From NCBI RefSeq assembly GCF_007097395.1, contig NZ_VKDC01000015.1, positions 1-64,000 on the forward strand: a stretch of DNA of 64,000 bases, given 5' to 3'. Below are positions 16,699 through 26,416 of the stretch, piece by piece. The notes under the pieces were generated by a model. It made no database searches, was not told the origin of the DNA, and saw only the letters and a program-made list of their open reading frames with translations. Position numbers and translations under genes: made by a program. The stretch is from Fulvivirga sp. M361. GTDB taxonomy: Bacteria; Bacteroidota; Bacteroidia; Cytophagales; Cyclobacteriaceae. The number at the start of each line of letters is the position of its first letter. The first letter of the stretch is position 1.

Positions 16699-17961
16699 AT
16701 GAAAATCCTTCTTAAAAATGTGATGGTGCTTGACAAAGGGTCCAGGCATCATAAGAAGAAACTCAACATTTTGGTAGATAAAGGAAAGATAACTTCCATA
16801 GGTAAAACACTACCAAAAGCGGATAAAGTGATAGCACCTAAAAACGGGATAGTGAGTACAGGCTGGTTTGATATGCGGGCCTCTTTTGGTGACCCGGGCT
16901 TTGAATATAAGGAGGACCTATCTTCAGGTTTGAAGGCTGCGCAAGCCGGTGGGTTTACCGGTTTGGCGTTATCTCCTAATAACGAGCCTGTTACGCAGAC
17001 CAAGAACGAGATAAGTTACCTGACCTCTAAAAATAGCACGAGTGCTACCAAGGTATATCCCATAGCTGCCGTTACAAAGGACACAAAAGGAGAAGATCTA
17101 ACAGAAATGATAGATCTTCATACGGCGGGAGCGATAGCTTTTTCAGATGGTTCGCTTCCTATCTGGCATTCGGATATTTTATTGAAAGCGCTTCAATACC
17201 TCCAAAAATTTAATGGACTTTTAATCGATAGACCTGAAGACATTCACTTGAATAGATTTGGAGTAATGAATGAAGGGGTTGAAAGTACCATTTTAGGCAT
17301 GAAAGGTATGCCGGGATTGGCAGAAGAGCTTGCCGTACGAAGAGATCTCGAGTTACTGGAATATGCAGGGGGCAGATTACACTTAACCGGTATATCGACT
17401 GATCGGTCATTAGACATGATCAGGTCGGCTAAAAAGAAAGGGCTGAACGTGACCTGTGACATAACTACATTTCAGAGCGCTTTTGACGATACGATGCTGG
17501 ATGATTTTGATACCAACCTTAAGGTTAATCCACCTTTCAGAACGCCAAAAGAGAACAAAGCCCTTATCAAAGGACTAAATGATGGTGTTATAGATGTTAT
17601 TACCAGCGGACATTTACCACAAGATGAAGAAAGCAAGGACCTTGAATTTGACCTGGCAGAGTTTGGTATCATCAGTTTCCAGACAGTAGCGCATAACCTG
17701 GTAAACCTGTCGGAAAAAGTGGAGTTCGAAGTATTGCTGGACAAAATAACAAGGGCGCCGCGTGAACTGTTAGGTATAGCCTGTCCGGTGGTCGAAGCCG
17801 GGCAACCAGCCAACCTTACATTGCTGGACCCTGCAATGGAATGGGAGCTTAACGACAATACTAACCTGTCAAAATCCAGGAATACCCCGTATTGGGAGAA
17901 GCCGCTAAAGGGCAAAGTGGTAGCAGTGTTTAATGATAACCAGGTGTATCTGGACCAATAG
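16699..17961 (+). CDS. Dihydroorotase homologue lacking metal ligands (pseudo-enzyme)
   Basis: 420 residues with dihydroorotase/amidohydrolase fold features along the full length: an N-terminal beta sandwich, the region around GWFDMRASFGDPGFE, a LHLTGIST stretch and a late VITSGHLPQDEESKD. In active dihydroorotases these places read DxHxHxREPG, LHICHVST and TDHAPH. Here the HxH pair is MRA, the later His is TG, and the Asp of TDHAPH is gone, so the zinc site cannot form as usual. Inactive homologues are known as structural partners of aspartate transcarbamoylase in Pseudomonas. A pyrB gene lies at 61159. A non-catalytic role is inferred. Confidence 0.8.
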   Translation: MKILLKNVMVLDKGSRHHKKKLNILVDKGKITSIGKTLPKADKVIAPKNGIVSTGWFDMRASFGDPGFEYKEDLSSGLKAAQAGGFTGLALSPNNEPVTQTKNEISYLTSKNSTSATKVYPIAAVTKDTKGEDLTEMIDLHTAGAIAFSDGSLPIWHSDILLKALQYLQKFNGLLIDRPEDIHLNRFGVMNEGVESTILGMKGMPGLAEELAVRRDLELLEYAGGRLHLTGISTDRSLDMIRSAKKKGLNVTCDITTFQSAFDDTMLDDFDTNLKVNPPFRTPKENKALIKGLNDGVIDVITSGHLPQDEESKDLEFDLAEFGIISFQTVAHNLVNLSEKVEFEVLLDKITRAPRELLGIACPVVEAGQPANLTLLDPAMEWELNDNTNLSKSRNTPYWEKPLKGKVVAVFNDNQVYLDQ

Positions 17962-17965
17962 TACA

Positions 17966-18511
17966 ATGAACAGACTCCCTTCTTTGGTAAAAATTCCGTT
18001 AAAATATGCCCTGGTGGCGTCTGTACTGGCCATAGCGGTTATTCTATTGCTTTTTTATACGAACCGTCACCCATTACTTATCCCGGTATTTTATGATTAC
18101 AGAATATTGCTCTTTGGGGTATTTATTTTCTTTAGTATGAAAGAGTTCAAGGAGCAACATGCGTTTGGCGTGTTACATTTCTGGCAGGGGTTTCTTATTG
18201 GTATCTTTTTTTACTTAGTACTGGGAATAGTAGTGGGTATATTCATTTTTGGCTTTGGGCATATGGAAGTTTCCTTTCTGCATGACTACGTTGAAGGTGC
18301 TATCAGAGGTCTGGAACTGAATCGTGATCAGTTGACATCGCAAAGTGCCATTACAATCACGCCGGAGCAATTCGATCATCAGATCACATTAATGAAAAGC
18401 ACTAAGCCTTATCAAATGGCTTTGGATTACTTTATCAAAAGCTGCCTGATAGGTTTTTTCTTATCCATACTTCTGGCCATAATTCTCAGGCGCACTGATA
18501 TAAAGACTTAA
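17966..18511 (+). CDS. DUF4199 family membrane protein (first copy)
   Basis: 181 residues from the ATG at 17966, four bases after the upstream stop; a longer frame begins inside the upstream gene but is less likely. It has about four hydrophobic helices with a MKEFKEQHAFGVLHFWQGFLIG motif, of which the K/EFK and G-x-G region is repeated in the next gene. These features match the DUF4199 family of Bacteroidota. No function is known. It forms a pair with the copy at 18661. Confidence 0.75.
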   Translation: MNRLPSLVKIPLKYALVASVLAIAVILLLFYTNRHPLLIPVFYDYRILLFGVFIFFSMKEFKEQHAFGVLHFWQGFLIGIFFYLVLGIVVGIFIFGFGHMEVSFLHDYVEGAIRGLELNRDQLTSQSAITITPEQFDHQITLMKSTKPYQMALDYFIKSCLIGFFLSILLAIILRRTDIKT

Positions 18512-18660
18512 AGAGCGGACTCAGATGCCGACCATTTACCATGGTAAAAGACCACGTATGGTTTTGTTATTTGAATTTAGGCGCATTCAGGATACTTTGA
18601 AACCAAGGAGTGAATACATACCATTGATCAATCGACTGTTAAATCTAAAATTCAAAAAAC
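18512..18660 (+). other. Spacer between the DUF4199 genes
   Basis: 149 bp with a weakly dyad ACCATTTACCATGGTAAAAG stretch near 18530-18549 and no clear promoter. It may hold an mRNA processing or attenuation hairpin; nothing firmer is visible. Confidence 0.25.
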
Positions 18661-19188
18661 ATGGAAGATACTATTGAGAAAAGCTCTGTTAAACAGGTGT
18701 CCGTAAAATGGGGGCTGATCACCGCTGCGTTTTCTATTGTCTTTTTCCTCATTATTACCCTTACGGAAACAGATACGTCAAATGCTGTTAACTGGCTTGG
18801 ACTAATCCCTTTTATTGTATTTTTGGTATTGGCGCATAAAGAGTTTAAATCTGCTGGCGATGGTTTTATGTCCTATGGACAAGGACTTGGAATAGGTACT
18901 TTGGTATCGCTGGTTTCAGCCATTATAAGTGGTATTTTCCGATATGTTTACATCAAGTTTGTAGATCTTGGATACACAGATCGGATTATGGATAATACAC
19001 TACAGCAACTTGAAGAGCAGGGTATGGGGGACGAGCAGATCGAACAGACCATGGCGTTTACTGCTAAACTGATGGCTCCCGAAGTTAGTCTTGTTTTAGG
19101 CATTGTTATGGCCGTTCTTTTTGGATTTATCTTATCTTTGATCATTACTGCGTTTACAAAGAACAGTAATCCAGAGGACCAAATTTGA
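18661..19188 (+). CDS. DUF4199 family membrane protein (second copy)
   Basis: 175 residues, about four transmembrane segments, with AHKEFKSAGDGFMSYGQGLGIG in the position of the conserved motif of the preceding gene, and a C-terminal helix ending LIITAFTKN. It is a diverged paralog of 17966-18511. The next gene starts 3 bp after its stop, suggesting one transcript with the glycosyltransferases. Function unknown. Confidence 0.78.
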   Translation: MEDTIEKSSVKQVSVKWGLITAAFSIVFFLIITLTETDTSNAVNWLGLIPFIVFLVLAHKEFKSAGDGFMSYGQGLGIGTLVSLVSAIISGIFRYVYIKFVDLGYTDRIMDNTLQQLEEQGMGDEQIEQTMAFTAKLMAPEVSLVLGIVMAVLFGFILSLIITAFTKNSNPEDQI

Positions 19189-19190
19189 TA

Positions 19191-20159
19191 ATGACCCATA
19201 CTACGGATATTTCCGTAGTGGTTCCCTTGTATAATGAAGAAGAATCACTGCCGGAATTGACAACTTGGATAAGCCGTGTTATGCAACAGCACGGCTTTAC
19301 TTATGAAATAATACTGGTGGACGATGGTAGTACCGATCGCTCATGGGAGGTAATACAGGTGCTTTCTAAAGAAAATTCACATATAAAAGGGATTAGTTTT
19401 AACCGAAATTTCGGCAAGTCCGCCGCATTAAATACAGGTTTTAAAAAATCACAGGGGAATGTGGTGATCTCCATGGATGCTGACCTTCAAGACAGCCCGG
19501 ATGAAATCCCCGAGCTGTTTAAAATGATCACCGAAGGCAGGTTAGATATGGTGTCAGGCTGGAAGAAAAAAAGGCATGACCCTATTTCTAAAACCATACC
19601 TTCTAAATTCTTCAATTTTATCACCAGTAAAATATCAGGAATAAAGCTTCATGACTTTAACTGTGGCCTTAAAGCCTACCGAAGCCGTGTGGTCAAGCAT
19701 ATTCATGTATATGGAGAAATGCACCGTTATATACCGGTTATTGCCAAATGGAATGGCTATGACAAGATCGGCGAAAAGGTAGTAGAACATCGTGAGCGAA
19801 AATATGGCAGCACTAAATTTGGGTTGGAGCGATTTATCAATGGGTTTCTGGACTTGTTGTCCATTATGTTCGTTTCCAGATTCAAGAAAAAACCCATGCA
19901 CTTTTTTGGTCCCCTGGGTACTTTATCCTTTCTCACGGGTTTCGTCATCGCTATATGGGTGATTGGAGATAAACTCTACCGGCTTCGGTTTGATCTGCCC
20001 GTGCGGGATGTGGTGGACCAACCACTCTTTTTCCTGGCATTAGTAGCATTGATCATAGGCGTTCAACTGTTTCTCACGGGTTTTTTGGCTGAAATGATGG
20101 CCATGAAATCTAACACCGAAAATGAATATCTCGTAGCGGATCAGATAGGGTTTGAATAA
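19191..20159 (+). CDS. GT2 glycosyltransferase, dolichol/undecaprenyl-phosphate sugar transferase type
   Basis: 322 residues from the ATG at 19191. The N-terminal GT-A fold shows VVPLYNEEESLPEL, LVDDGSTDRS, NFGKSAALNTGF and MDADLQDSPDEI, as in GtrB/ArnC/DPM1 enzymes that move a sugar onto a polyprenyl phosphate. Two C-terminal transmembrane helices (residues about 240-265 and 275-300) match that architecture. The enzyme would act at the inner face of the cytoplasmic membrane. The donor sugar is not deducible. The following GT2 begins immediately at its stop codon. Confidence 0.85.
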   Translation: MTHTTDISVVVPLYNEEESLPELTTWISRVMQQHGFTYEIILVDDGSTDRSWEVIQVLSKENSHIKGISFNRNFGKSAALNTGFKKSQGNVVISMDADLQDSPDEIPELFKMITEGRLDMVSGWKKKRHDPISKTIPSKFFNFITSKISGIKLHDFNCGLKAYRSRVVKHIHVYGEMHRYIPVIAKWNGYDKIGEKVVEHRERKYGSTKFGLERFINGFLDLLSIMFVSRFKKKPMHFFGPLGTLSFLTGFVIAIWVIGDKLYRLRFDLPVRDVVDQPLFFLALVALIIGVQLFLTGFLAEMMAMKSNTENEYLVADQIGFE

Positions 20160-21125
20160 ATGCGTTTCTATTCCGTAGTAATACCTGTATACAATCGTCC
20201 CAATGAGGTAGATGAACTGTTAGACAGCCTTACCCGGCAAACGTACAAGCATTTTGAAGTGATCATTGTGGAGGATGGTTCTACCGACCGATGTGATGGT
20301 ATTGTGGAACGGTATTCGGATGTATTGAGTATCCGGTATTTTTACAAGCCGAATACCGGGCAAGGTTTTAGCCGTAATTTTGGTTTTGAACAAGCTAAGG
20401 GGGATTTTTATGTTGTCTTCGATTCAGATTGCCTGATTCCATCACATTATTTGCAAACCGTTGAGCAGCATTTGACTGAACATTCCTTAGATGCTTTTGG
20501 TGGCCCTGACCGGTCACGTGAAGACTTTACCATTATCCAAAAGGCCATTAGTTATTCTATGACCTCGTTATTCACCACAGGTGGTATTCGAGGGAACAAA
20601 AAGCATGTAGGTGATTTCCATCCCCGAAGCTTTAATATGGGTATTTCCAAAACAGTTTTTGAGAAAACAGGTGGATATATCATCACCCGTATGGGAGAAG
20701 ATATTGAATTTAGTATTCGTATCATTCATCTGGGTTTTAAAACGGGCTTGATAGAAGATGCATTTGTATACCATAAAAGACGTACGAGTTTGTCGCAGTT
20801 TTATGACCAGTTACATTTCTTTGGGAGGGCAAGAATTAATGTAGGACGCTTTTTTCCCGGAGAGGTGAAATTAGTGCATACATTCCCGGTTTTTTTTCTT
20901 TTGGGGATGGGAAGTCTGGTTTTACTTCCTTTGATAAGCATTGAATTATTTGCGCTGGCCGTTGCTATTTATCTGGTATATTATCTACTCATCTTTTTCG
21001 ATGCCCTTTCCAGGACCAAACAAGTGGCTGTAGCCATCATGAGTGTCGCTGCAGCATTTACGCAACTAACAGCATACGGTGTGGGTTTTATTACGGAAGG
21101 TATCAAAAAGCTTTTCAATAAATAG
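20160..21125 (+). CDS. GT2 family glycosyltransferase
   Basis: 321 residues, abutting the stop codon of the preceding gene. It has VVIPVYNRPNEVDELL, IIVEDGSTDR, FSRNFGFEQAKG and VFDSDCLIP, the GT-A nucleotide-sugar and DxD landmarks, and a GEDIEFSIR segment near residue 180 typical of the acceptor base region. Two hydrophobic helices at the C-terminus (about 240-285) suggest membrane association. It is probably an exopolysaccharide or cell-surface glycan enzyme working with its neighbour; the acceptor is unknown. Confidence 0.82.
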   Translation: MRFYSVVIPVYNRPNEVDELLDSLTRQTYKHFEVIIVEDGSTDRCDGIVERYSDVLSIRYFYKPNTGQGFSRNFGFEQAKGDFYVVFDSDCLIPSHYLQTVEQHLTEHSLDAFGGPDRSREDFTIIQKAISYSMTSLFTTGGIRGNKKHVGDFHPRSFNMGISKTVFEKTGGYIITRMGEDIEFSIRIIHLGFKTGLIEDAFVYHKRRTSLSQFYDQLHFFGRARINVGRFFPGEVKLVHTFPVFFLLGMGSLVLLPLISIELFALAVAIYLVYYLLIFFDALSRTKQVAVAIMSVAAAFTQLTAYGVGFITEGIKKLFNK

Positions 21126-21195
21126 CGGTCATCTGTAATCAGCATTAACAAAGTGTTAGTCAGTGCTCCTGCTATGGTATTAAGTGCTTATAAGG

Positions 21196-21966
21196 CTACT
21201 TTTTATGGCAAAAATAGATCACTTCATTTTTTGGCAAAGCGTAACGTTCGACTTCTTCGATTGAAAGTGTATTTATATAATCATCTTCCACTACCTCAAA
21301 ACCCGCAGACCTAAGACGTTCCGGATAATCTTTTCCATACAGACGGACATGATCATCCTGTCCATAAGCCTTTTCTCGTTCTTTTGGGTTTGTGATAGTA
21401 CGGTCTTCAAAAGTTATATCGGGTAATGGACTGAAAAAAGGCACTTGTATAATGGCCCAACCACCGGGCTTCAGGATCCTGTGGATCTCGCTCATGGCTA
21501 AAATATCATTGTCGACATGTTCCATCACATGATTACACATGGCTGTATCAAATGTATTTTCATCAAAAGGTATCTTGTGCACATCCATTTTCACTTTGGC
21601 AAGTGGAGATTCCAGGTCTGCCGTAATATATCCTTCACCATGTTGCTTTTCAAAAGGTTTCATAAAGCACTGTTCAGGAGCGATATGCAAAAATTGTAAG
21701 GGCTTTTCAAAGAAGTTGGTCTTATTTTTAAGGTATAGCCAGAGCAAACGGTGCCGTTCCAGTGACAGCGAATCCGGACATAGTGCGTTGGGCCTCGGGT
21801 TTATTCTGCCATAGGATAAGAACTTGCGGTAACTTTTATCAATAATGGGACAGGTAAACTTGTTACCTCTTAACCAGAGGCCTGCCAGTTTTAGTAAGGG
21901 GCCATTGACCAGTTGTAAATATTTTCTGGGTACTTTACGTAATACCAGGCTAATTAAGTACTTCAT
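21196..21966 (-). CDS. Class I SAM-dependent methyltransferase
   Basis: 256 residues from the ATG at 21966; the TTG at 21975 would add three. The Rossmann pieces are LQFLHIAPEQ (motif I region), YITADLESPL, and CNHVMEHVDNDILAMSEIHRILKPGG, the last being typical of UbiE/Methyltransf_11 enzymes. The N-terminal 60 residues are basic and hydrophobic. It is convergent with the glycosyltransferase pair, so it may decorate a surface glycan or lipid; the target is unknown. Confidence 0.8.
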   Translation of the reverse strand: MKYLISLVLRKVPRKYLQLVNGPLLKLAGLWLRGNKFTCPIIDKSYRKFLSYGRINPRPNALCPDSLSLERHRLLWLYLKNKTNFFEKPLQFLHIAPEQCFMKPFEKQHGEGYITADLESPLAKVKMDVHKIPFDENTFDTAMCNHVMEHVDNDILAMSEIHRILKPGGWAIIQVPFFSPLPDITFEDRTITNPKEREKAYGQDDHVRLYGKDYPERLRSAGFEVVEDDYINTLSIEEVERYALPKNEVIYFCHKK

Positions 21967-22304
21967 TAGGGACAAAGTTATACAGAGTAGTTAAATTACC
22001 TGTACCTACGTAAGAAAAGGAAGTACACCTTTCTGGCAATCACCTGATCAAAGTCATGTCTGTATCTTAATATAAACCAAAGAGTATTGTAACATCTCTG
22101 ACGAAAAATAAGTAAGACTAATTACATGTGCGGAACAATGAAACCGAATGGCTTTCGTTAAATTCAGATGTATGTGTAACCAGGATAAAACAGGAGCCTT
22201 GACAATTAGCCACCATTTAATTATGCGTGTGGGTATTTAAAATGATTGGTGGCCCAGACCGTCTCAGGCGTTTAATTTAGCTTTACAGTTCCAAAGAAAA
22301 AAAA
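21967..22304. other. Divergent intergenic region
   Basis: About 340 bp without a gene, between the minus-strand methyltransferase and the plus-strand efflux set. An imperfect inverted repeat GCCACCAT...ATTGGTGGC (22209-22254) and a TAGCTTTA box at 22278 (close to TAnnTTTG) lie just before the HlyD-type gene, suggesting its promoter and an operator-like site. Confidence 0.35.
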
Positions 22305-23579
22305 ATGAAAAATAAACTGATCATTGGGTTAGGGGCCTTAGCGGTTATCTTGGTAGCATGGCTTTTTATGGGCGATAGCAATGCAGAGAATGGGGATATA
22401 TTCGTAGAAGCTAAACGTGGTACATTTACAGTAGAAGTAACTACTACGGGAGAGTTGGAAGCCCAAAATTCAGTTAAAGTCATGGGGCCTACCGGCTTAC
22501 GCGCTGCCCAGATGTGGCAGGTAAAAATAGAACACCTGGTGGAAGAAGGGACCGTCGTCCAAAAAGGGGATTACATTGGACGCCTGGATCAGTCAGAACT
22601 ATCTGACAAAGTACAGAACAGGGAAACGGAATTACAGCAAAGCCTGTCAAAATATACCCAAACCAGGCTGGACACGGCGCTGGAATTGCGGGCTGCCCGA
22701 GATGAGTTGGTCAACCTGAAATATGCCGTGGAAGAAAAAGAAATTATTCTTTCTCAATCACAATATGAGCCGCCCGCTACTATCAAGCAAGCTGAGATTG
22801 ACCTGGCCAAGGCCAAACGGGCGCTTGACCAAGCAGTAGAAAATTACAAGCTGAAAACACAAAAAGCCATTGCTGAAATGCAAGAGGCAGCTGCCCGGCT
22901 TGCAGAAGATCAGGGTAAGTTTGATTTTCTTGACAGGCTCAAACAACAATTTACCATTCTGGCCCCTGAGTCAGGTATGGTAGTGTATCACAGGGAGTGG
23001 GACGGCAGTAAGATTGGCATCGGCGGCACTATCCGGGCCTGGGAACCTGTAGTAGCCACACTGCCAGACCTTACTTCTATGATTTCCAGGACATATATCA
23101 ATGAGGTGGACATCCGATCCATAAAAAAGGGGCAGCAGGTAAATATCGGACTGGACGCTTTTCCGGATAAATCTCTTAGCGGTAAGGTAGTTAATGTAGC
23201 TAATATTGGTGAACAGAAACCAAACTCTGACTCTAAAGTTTTTGAAGTTAAGATCCTGATTAACGAGTCAGATACTACTTTAAGACCGGCCATGACAACA
23301 TCTAATGGGATTATTGCTGAAATGATACCGGATGTGGTTTATGTTCCCCTGGAGTGCATACATAGTCAGGGTGATTCACTTTCTTATGTGATCAAGAGAG
23401 ACGGGCTGTCATACGCAAAGCAAGAGGTTATCCTTGGACAGATCAATACAAATGAAGTGGTGATAGAGGCCGGAATAGAGGAGGGCGAACTACTTTATTT
23501 ATCTGTGCCGGACGGAATAGAAGACCAACCCGTTTCCCAACTAAAAAATAAGCCACAAAGCATTGCAACGAACAACTGA
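22305..23579 (+). CDS. HlyD/MacA-type periplasmic adaptor
   Basis: 424 residues with an N-terminal signal anchor (residues about 4-22). A lipoyl-like segment (VEVTTTGELEAQNSVKVMGP) is followed by an alpha-hairpin of about 120 residues and a return lipoyl segment (FTILAPESGMVVYHREWDG), then a barrel domain. This is the membrane-fusion-protein layout that bridges an inner-membrane exporter and a TolC channel. The next two genes encode a MacB-like permease and a TolC protein. No ATPase gene is in the set. Confidence 0.88.
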   Translation: MKNKLIIGLGALAVILVAWLFMGDSNAENGDIFVEAKRGTFTVEVTTTGELEAQNSVKVMGPTGLRAAQMWQVKIEHLVEEGTVVQKGDYIGRLDQSELSDKVQNRETELQQSLSKYTQTRLDTALELRAARDELVNLKYAVEEKEIILSQSQYEPPATIKQAEIDLAKAKRALDQAVENYKLKTQKAIAEMQEAAARLAEDQGKFDFLDRLKQQFTILAPESGMVVYHREWDGSKIGIGGTIRAWEPVVATLPDLTSMISRTYINEVDIRSIKKGQQVNIGLDAFPDKSLSGKVVNVANIGEQKPNSDSKVFEVKILINESDTTLRPAMTTSNGIIAEMIPDVVYVPLECIHSQGDSLSYVIKRDGLSYAKQEVILGQINTNEVVIEAGIEEGELLYLSVPDGIEDQPVSQLKNKPQSIATNN

Positions 23580-23616
23580 TCTTACTGCCCGAATCCGCTC
23601 TTGATATACTCCTTCT

Positions 23617-24957
23617 ATGTACACTCACCTATTGTCTAATTTTTACATTGCTTTTGAAGCTGTGCTGGCGAATAAAGTCAGGTCCATGCTTACCGCATTA
23701 GGTATCATATTCGGTGTGGCTGCCGTTATTGCTATGTTGGCCATTGGAAATGGTGCACAACAGGAAATTTTAGAGCAGATCAAACTGGTTGGTGTCAATA
23801 ATATAGTTATTGTACCCCTGGTGGAGCAAATTGAAGAAGAAGTACAGGAGGAGCTGGGTCAAACGGATGATAAGAATTTTTCTCCGGGTTTGACCCTGGA
23901 AGATGTCAGAAGCATTCAAAGCATTGTGCCCGGAATAAGTAAACTGAGTGCTGAAATACTTTTGGAAACCTACATTATAAAGAGCGGGATCAGGAGGTCA
24001 GCAAAGCTGGTAGGGGTGGAGAATAGCTATTTTGAAATGTCTAACTTCTCGCTGGGTCAGGGAAAGTTCTTTAATGAAGAACAATTGAAATCCGGTGCAG
24101 CAGTCTGTGTGATAGGTCAGGGGATCAGGGCTAAGTTTTTTAGTAAGGAAGACCCTATAGGTAAAACGATTAAAGTTGGAGCGCACTGGTTAAAAGTAGT
24201 AGGGGTGTTGGAAGAACGACGGATAAGCCAGAAAAGCATTGCTAATCTGGGTATTCGAGATTATAACATGGATGTATATGCACCACTTAAAACCGTGTTG
24301 GTTCGCTATAAAAACAGAGCCTTAATAACAGATGCACTTATTAAAAGGGCCACAAGGGGGAACGACGATCGTGATAATTCCAATGAACCTAAACAATCTG
24401 TCAATTACCATCAATTAGATCGTTTGGTAATACAGGTGGATAAGTCTGAAAAAATGATGAACATCTCAGAGATCGTTTCCAGGTTACTGAAACGTCGGCA
24501 TTTTGAAATGGTAGATTATGAGATCACCATTCCCGAACTGCTTCTCAAACAGCAACAGCGTACCAAAGATATTTTCAATTTCGTATTAGGAGCAATAGCT
24601 GGTATATCCTTGCTAGTAGGTGGAATAGGTATTATGAACATTATGTTAGCTTCCGTATTGGAGCGCATCAAAGAAATAGGTCTGCGGCTGGCGATAGGGG
24701 CGAAGAAGATGGATATCATTTATCAATTTGTGTTCGAATCTGTCATGATCAGTGTGTCAGGGGGTATTATTGGCATTATACTTGGCTTAATACTGGCATA
24801 TGTGGTATCCGAAATAGCTGATATACCTACTATTGTATCCCTTTATTCTATTCTGCTATCATTTGGTGTGGCTGCTGCTGTAGGAATGATCTTTGGAATA
24901 ACACCCGCAAAAAGAGCCGCTGAACAAGACCCCATCTCATCATTACGTTATGAATAA
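23617..24957 (+). CDS. MacB-like ABC transporter permease (FtsX fold), no fused ATPase
   Basis: 446 residues: an N-terminal helix with NKVRSMLTALGIIFGVAAVIAML, a large periplasmic MacB_PCD domain (residues about 45-310), and three C-terminal helices starting at LGAIAGISLLVGGIGIMNIML with ERIKEIGLRLAIGAKK, the conserved FtsX-type cytoplasmic loop. Unlike E. coli MacB, it carries no nucleotide-binding domain, and no separate ATPase gene is adjacent. The start of the TolC gene overlaps its end by 8 bp. It probably pairs with a distant ATPase. Confidence 0.88.
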   Translation: MYTHLLSNFYIAFEAVLANKVRSMLTALGIIFGVAAVIAMLAIGNGAQQEILEQIKLVGVNNIVIVPLVEQIEEEVQEELGQTDDKNFSPGLTLEDVRSIQSIVPGISKLSAEILLETYIIKSGIRRSAKLVGVENSYFEMSNFSLGQGKFFNEEQLKSGAAVCVIGQGIRAKFFSKEDPIGKTIKVGAHWLKVVGVLEERRISQKSIANLGIRDYNMDVYAPLKTVLVRYKNRALITDALIKRATRGNDDRDNSNEPKQSVNYHQLDRLVIQVDKSEKMMNISEIVSRLLKRRHFEMVDYEITIPELLLKQQQRTKDIFNFVLGAIAGISLLVGGIGIMNIMLASVLERIKEIGLRLAIGAKKMDIIYQFVFESVMISVSGGIIGIILGLILAYVVSEIADIPTIVSLYSILLSFGVAAAVGMIFGITPAKRAAEQDPISSLRYE

Positions 24958-26413
24958 GAACTTCTTATGCTTGATTACATTGTTATTATTTTCAGTAGTC
25001 AAAGGCTATACTCAGCAGAACGACAGGCTTACAATGGGCCAGGTCATCAATATGGCCCGCGACCAGTCACCATTTTCTAAACGTGCTGAAACAGCGAAAG
25101 AAAACAGTTATTGGGAATACCGCCGCTTTAAATCTGACTTTAATCCTCAGTTACGATTGGTTGGTCAGGGGCCAGAGTACAATAACGCTTTTGTCCGTAC
25201 CCCACAGCCGGATGGTAGTATTCGGTTTCAACCAGTAGACCAGATCAATCCAAGGCTGTCTTTGGAACTGGAGCAACCTTTACCATGGACAGGAGGGCAA
25301 ATTAGTGTTAATTCGAATTTGTCCTACTTTGAACAATTCGGGGGTAATAGTTCTACGTTGTGGAGAGGTTCCCCATTTAATATTTTTCTTAGTCAACCAC
25401 TGTTTGCTTTTAACCCACTTAAATGGGATAAAAAGACGGAACCTTTACGCTATGAAGAATCAAAGCGTGAATATGTGGAAGAGGTGGAGTCTATCTCACG
25501 TGAGGCAGCAAGGCGATTTTTCGATTACCTTGATGCACAGATCAACTTACAGATTGCTGATTTTAATCTTGCCAATAATGATACGATTTACAGGATTGAG
25601 CAAGGGCGTTATAATATAGGTACCACGTCAAGAGATAAATTATTACAGGTAGAACTTCAATTGCTGAGATCAGAACAGGCAGTAGCGCAGGCTAAACTTG
25701 ACCTTGAAACTTCAGGTCTCAGGCTTAGATCTTACATTGGGTTTAATGATGAGCAAATTCCACGATTAGCTTTACCCGAAGATATCCCGGAATTTGAAGT
25801 TAATTATGGTGAAGCGCTGGATTATGCACAGAGATATCGTTCAGATTACCTGGCCTTTCAACGCAGAAAACTTGAGGCAGAACGCGATGTGGCTCAAGCA
25901 CGTGGACAAATTTTTGAAACCACATTGACAGCTACATTTGGCCTAAATGATTCAGGGTCAGATGCTATTGATGTTTATAGCACTCCACAAAATGAACAGC
26001 GTTTCAACCTGGGTTTTGCTATTCCTCTCGTTACCTGGGGACGCAATGAAGCTCGAATGAAAAGCGCCCTGGCCAATCAACGACTGCAGGATTATACTAT
26101 CGCACAGGATGAACAGAACTTCGAACAGGAAATACTTACCCAGGTCAGGCAATTTGAAATGCTGCGTACCCAATTGAAGATCTCCAAGAAATCTGATGAA
26201 GTAGCGCGTGAGCGTTACGAGGTGGCACAGAACCGGTACCTTATAGGAAAGATAGACATCACCAACCTCAACATAGCCCTTAACGAAAAAGACGAAGCAA
26301 AACGTAGCTATATCAGTGCATTACGGGACTTTTGGACAGCTTATTATCAATTGAGGGAACTTACTTTATATGATTTCAATGAAAAGCGTTTACTCTACAC
26401 ACCGGACGAATAG
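24950..26413 (+). CDS. TolC family outer-membrane efflux protein
   Basis: 487 residues with a signal peptide ending near YTQQNDR. Two coiled-coil-rich repeats and beta-barrel strands fit TolC; the segment NRYLIGKIDITNLNIALNEKDEA is typical of the second repeat. It forms the outer-membrane channel of the tripartite exporter built from the two preceding genes. The start overlaps the permease by 8 bp. The 3' end runs to within 3 bp of the convergent haem-binding gene, with no terminator between. Confidence 0.88.
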   Translation: MNKNFLCLITLLLFSVVKGYTQQNDRLTMGQVINMARDQSPFSKRAETAKENSYWEYRRFKSDFNPQLRLVGQGPEYNNAFVRTPQPDGSIRFQPVDQINPRLSLELEQPLPWTGGQISVNSNLSYFEQFGGNSSTLWRGSPFNIFLSQPLFAFNPLKWDKKTEPLRYEESKREYVEEVESISREAARRFFDYLDAQINLQIADFNLANNDTIYRIEQGRYNIGTTSRDKLLQVELQLLRSEQAVAQAKLDLETSGLRLRSYIGFNDEQIPRLALPEDIPEFEVNYGEALDYAQRYRSDYLAFQRRKLEAERDVAQARGQIFETTLTATFGLNDSGSDAIDVYSTPQNEQRFNLGFAIPLVTWGRNEARMKSALANQRLQDYTIAQDEQNFEQEILTQVRQFEMLRTQLKISKKSDEVARERYEVAQNRYLIGKIDITNLNIALNEKDEAKRSYISALRDFWTAYYQLRELTLYDFNEKRLLYTPDE

Positions 26414-26416
26414 AGC

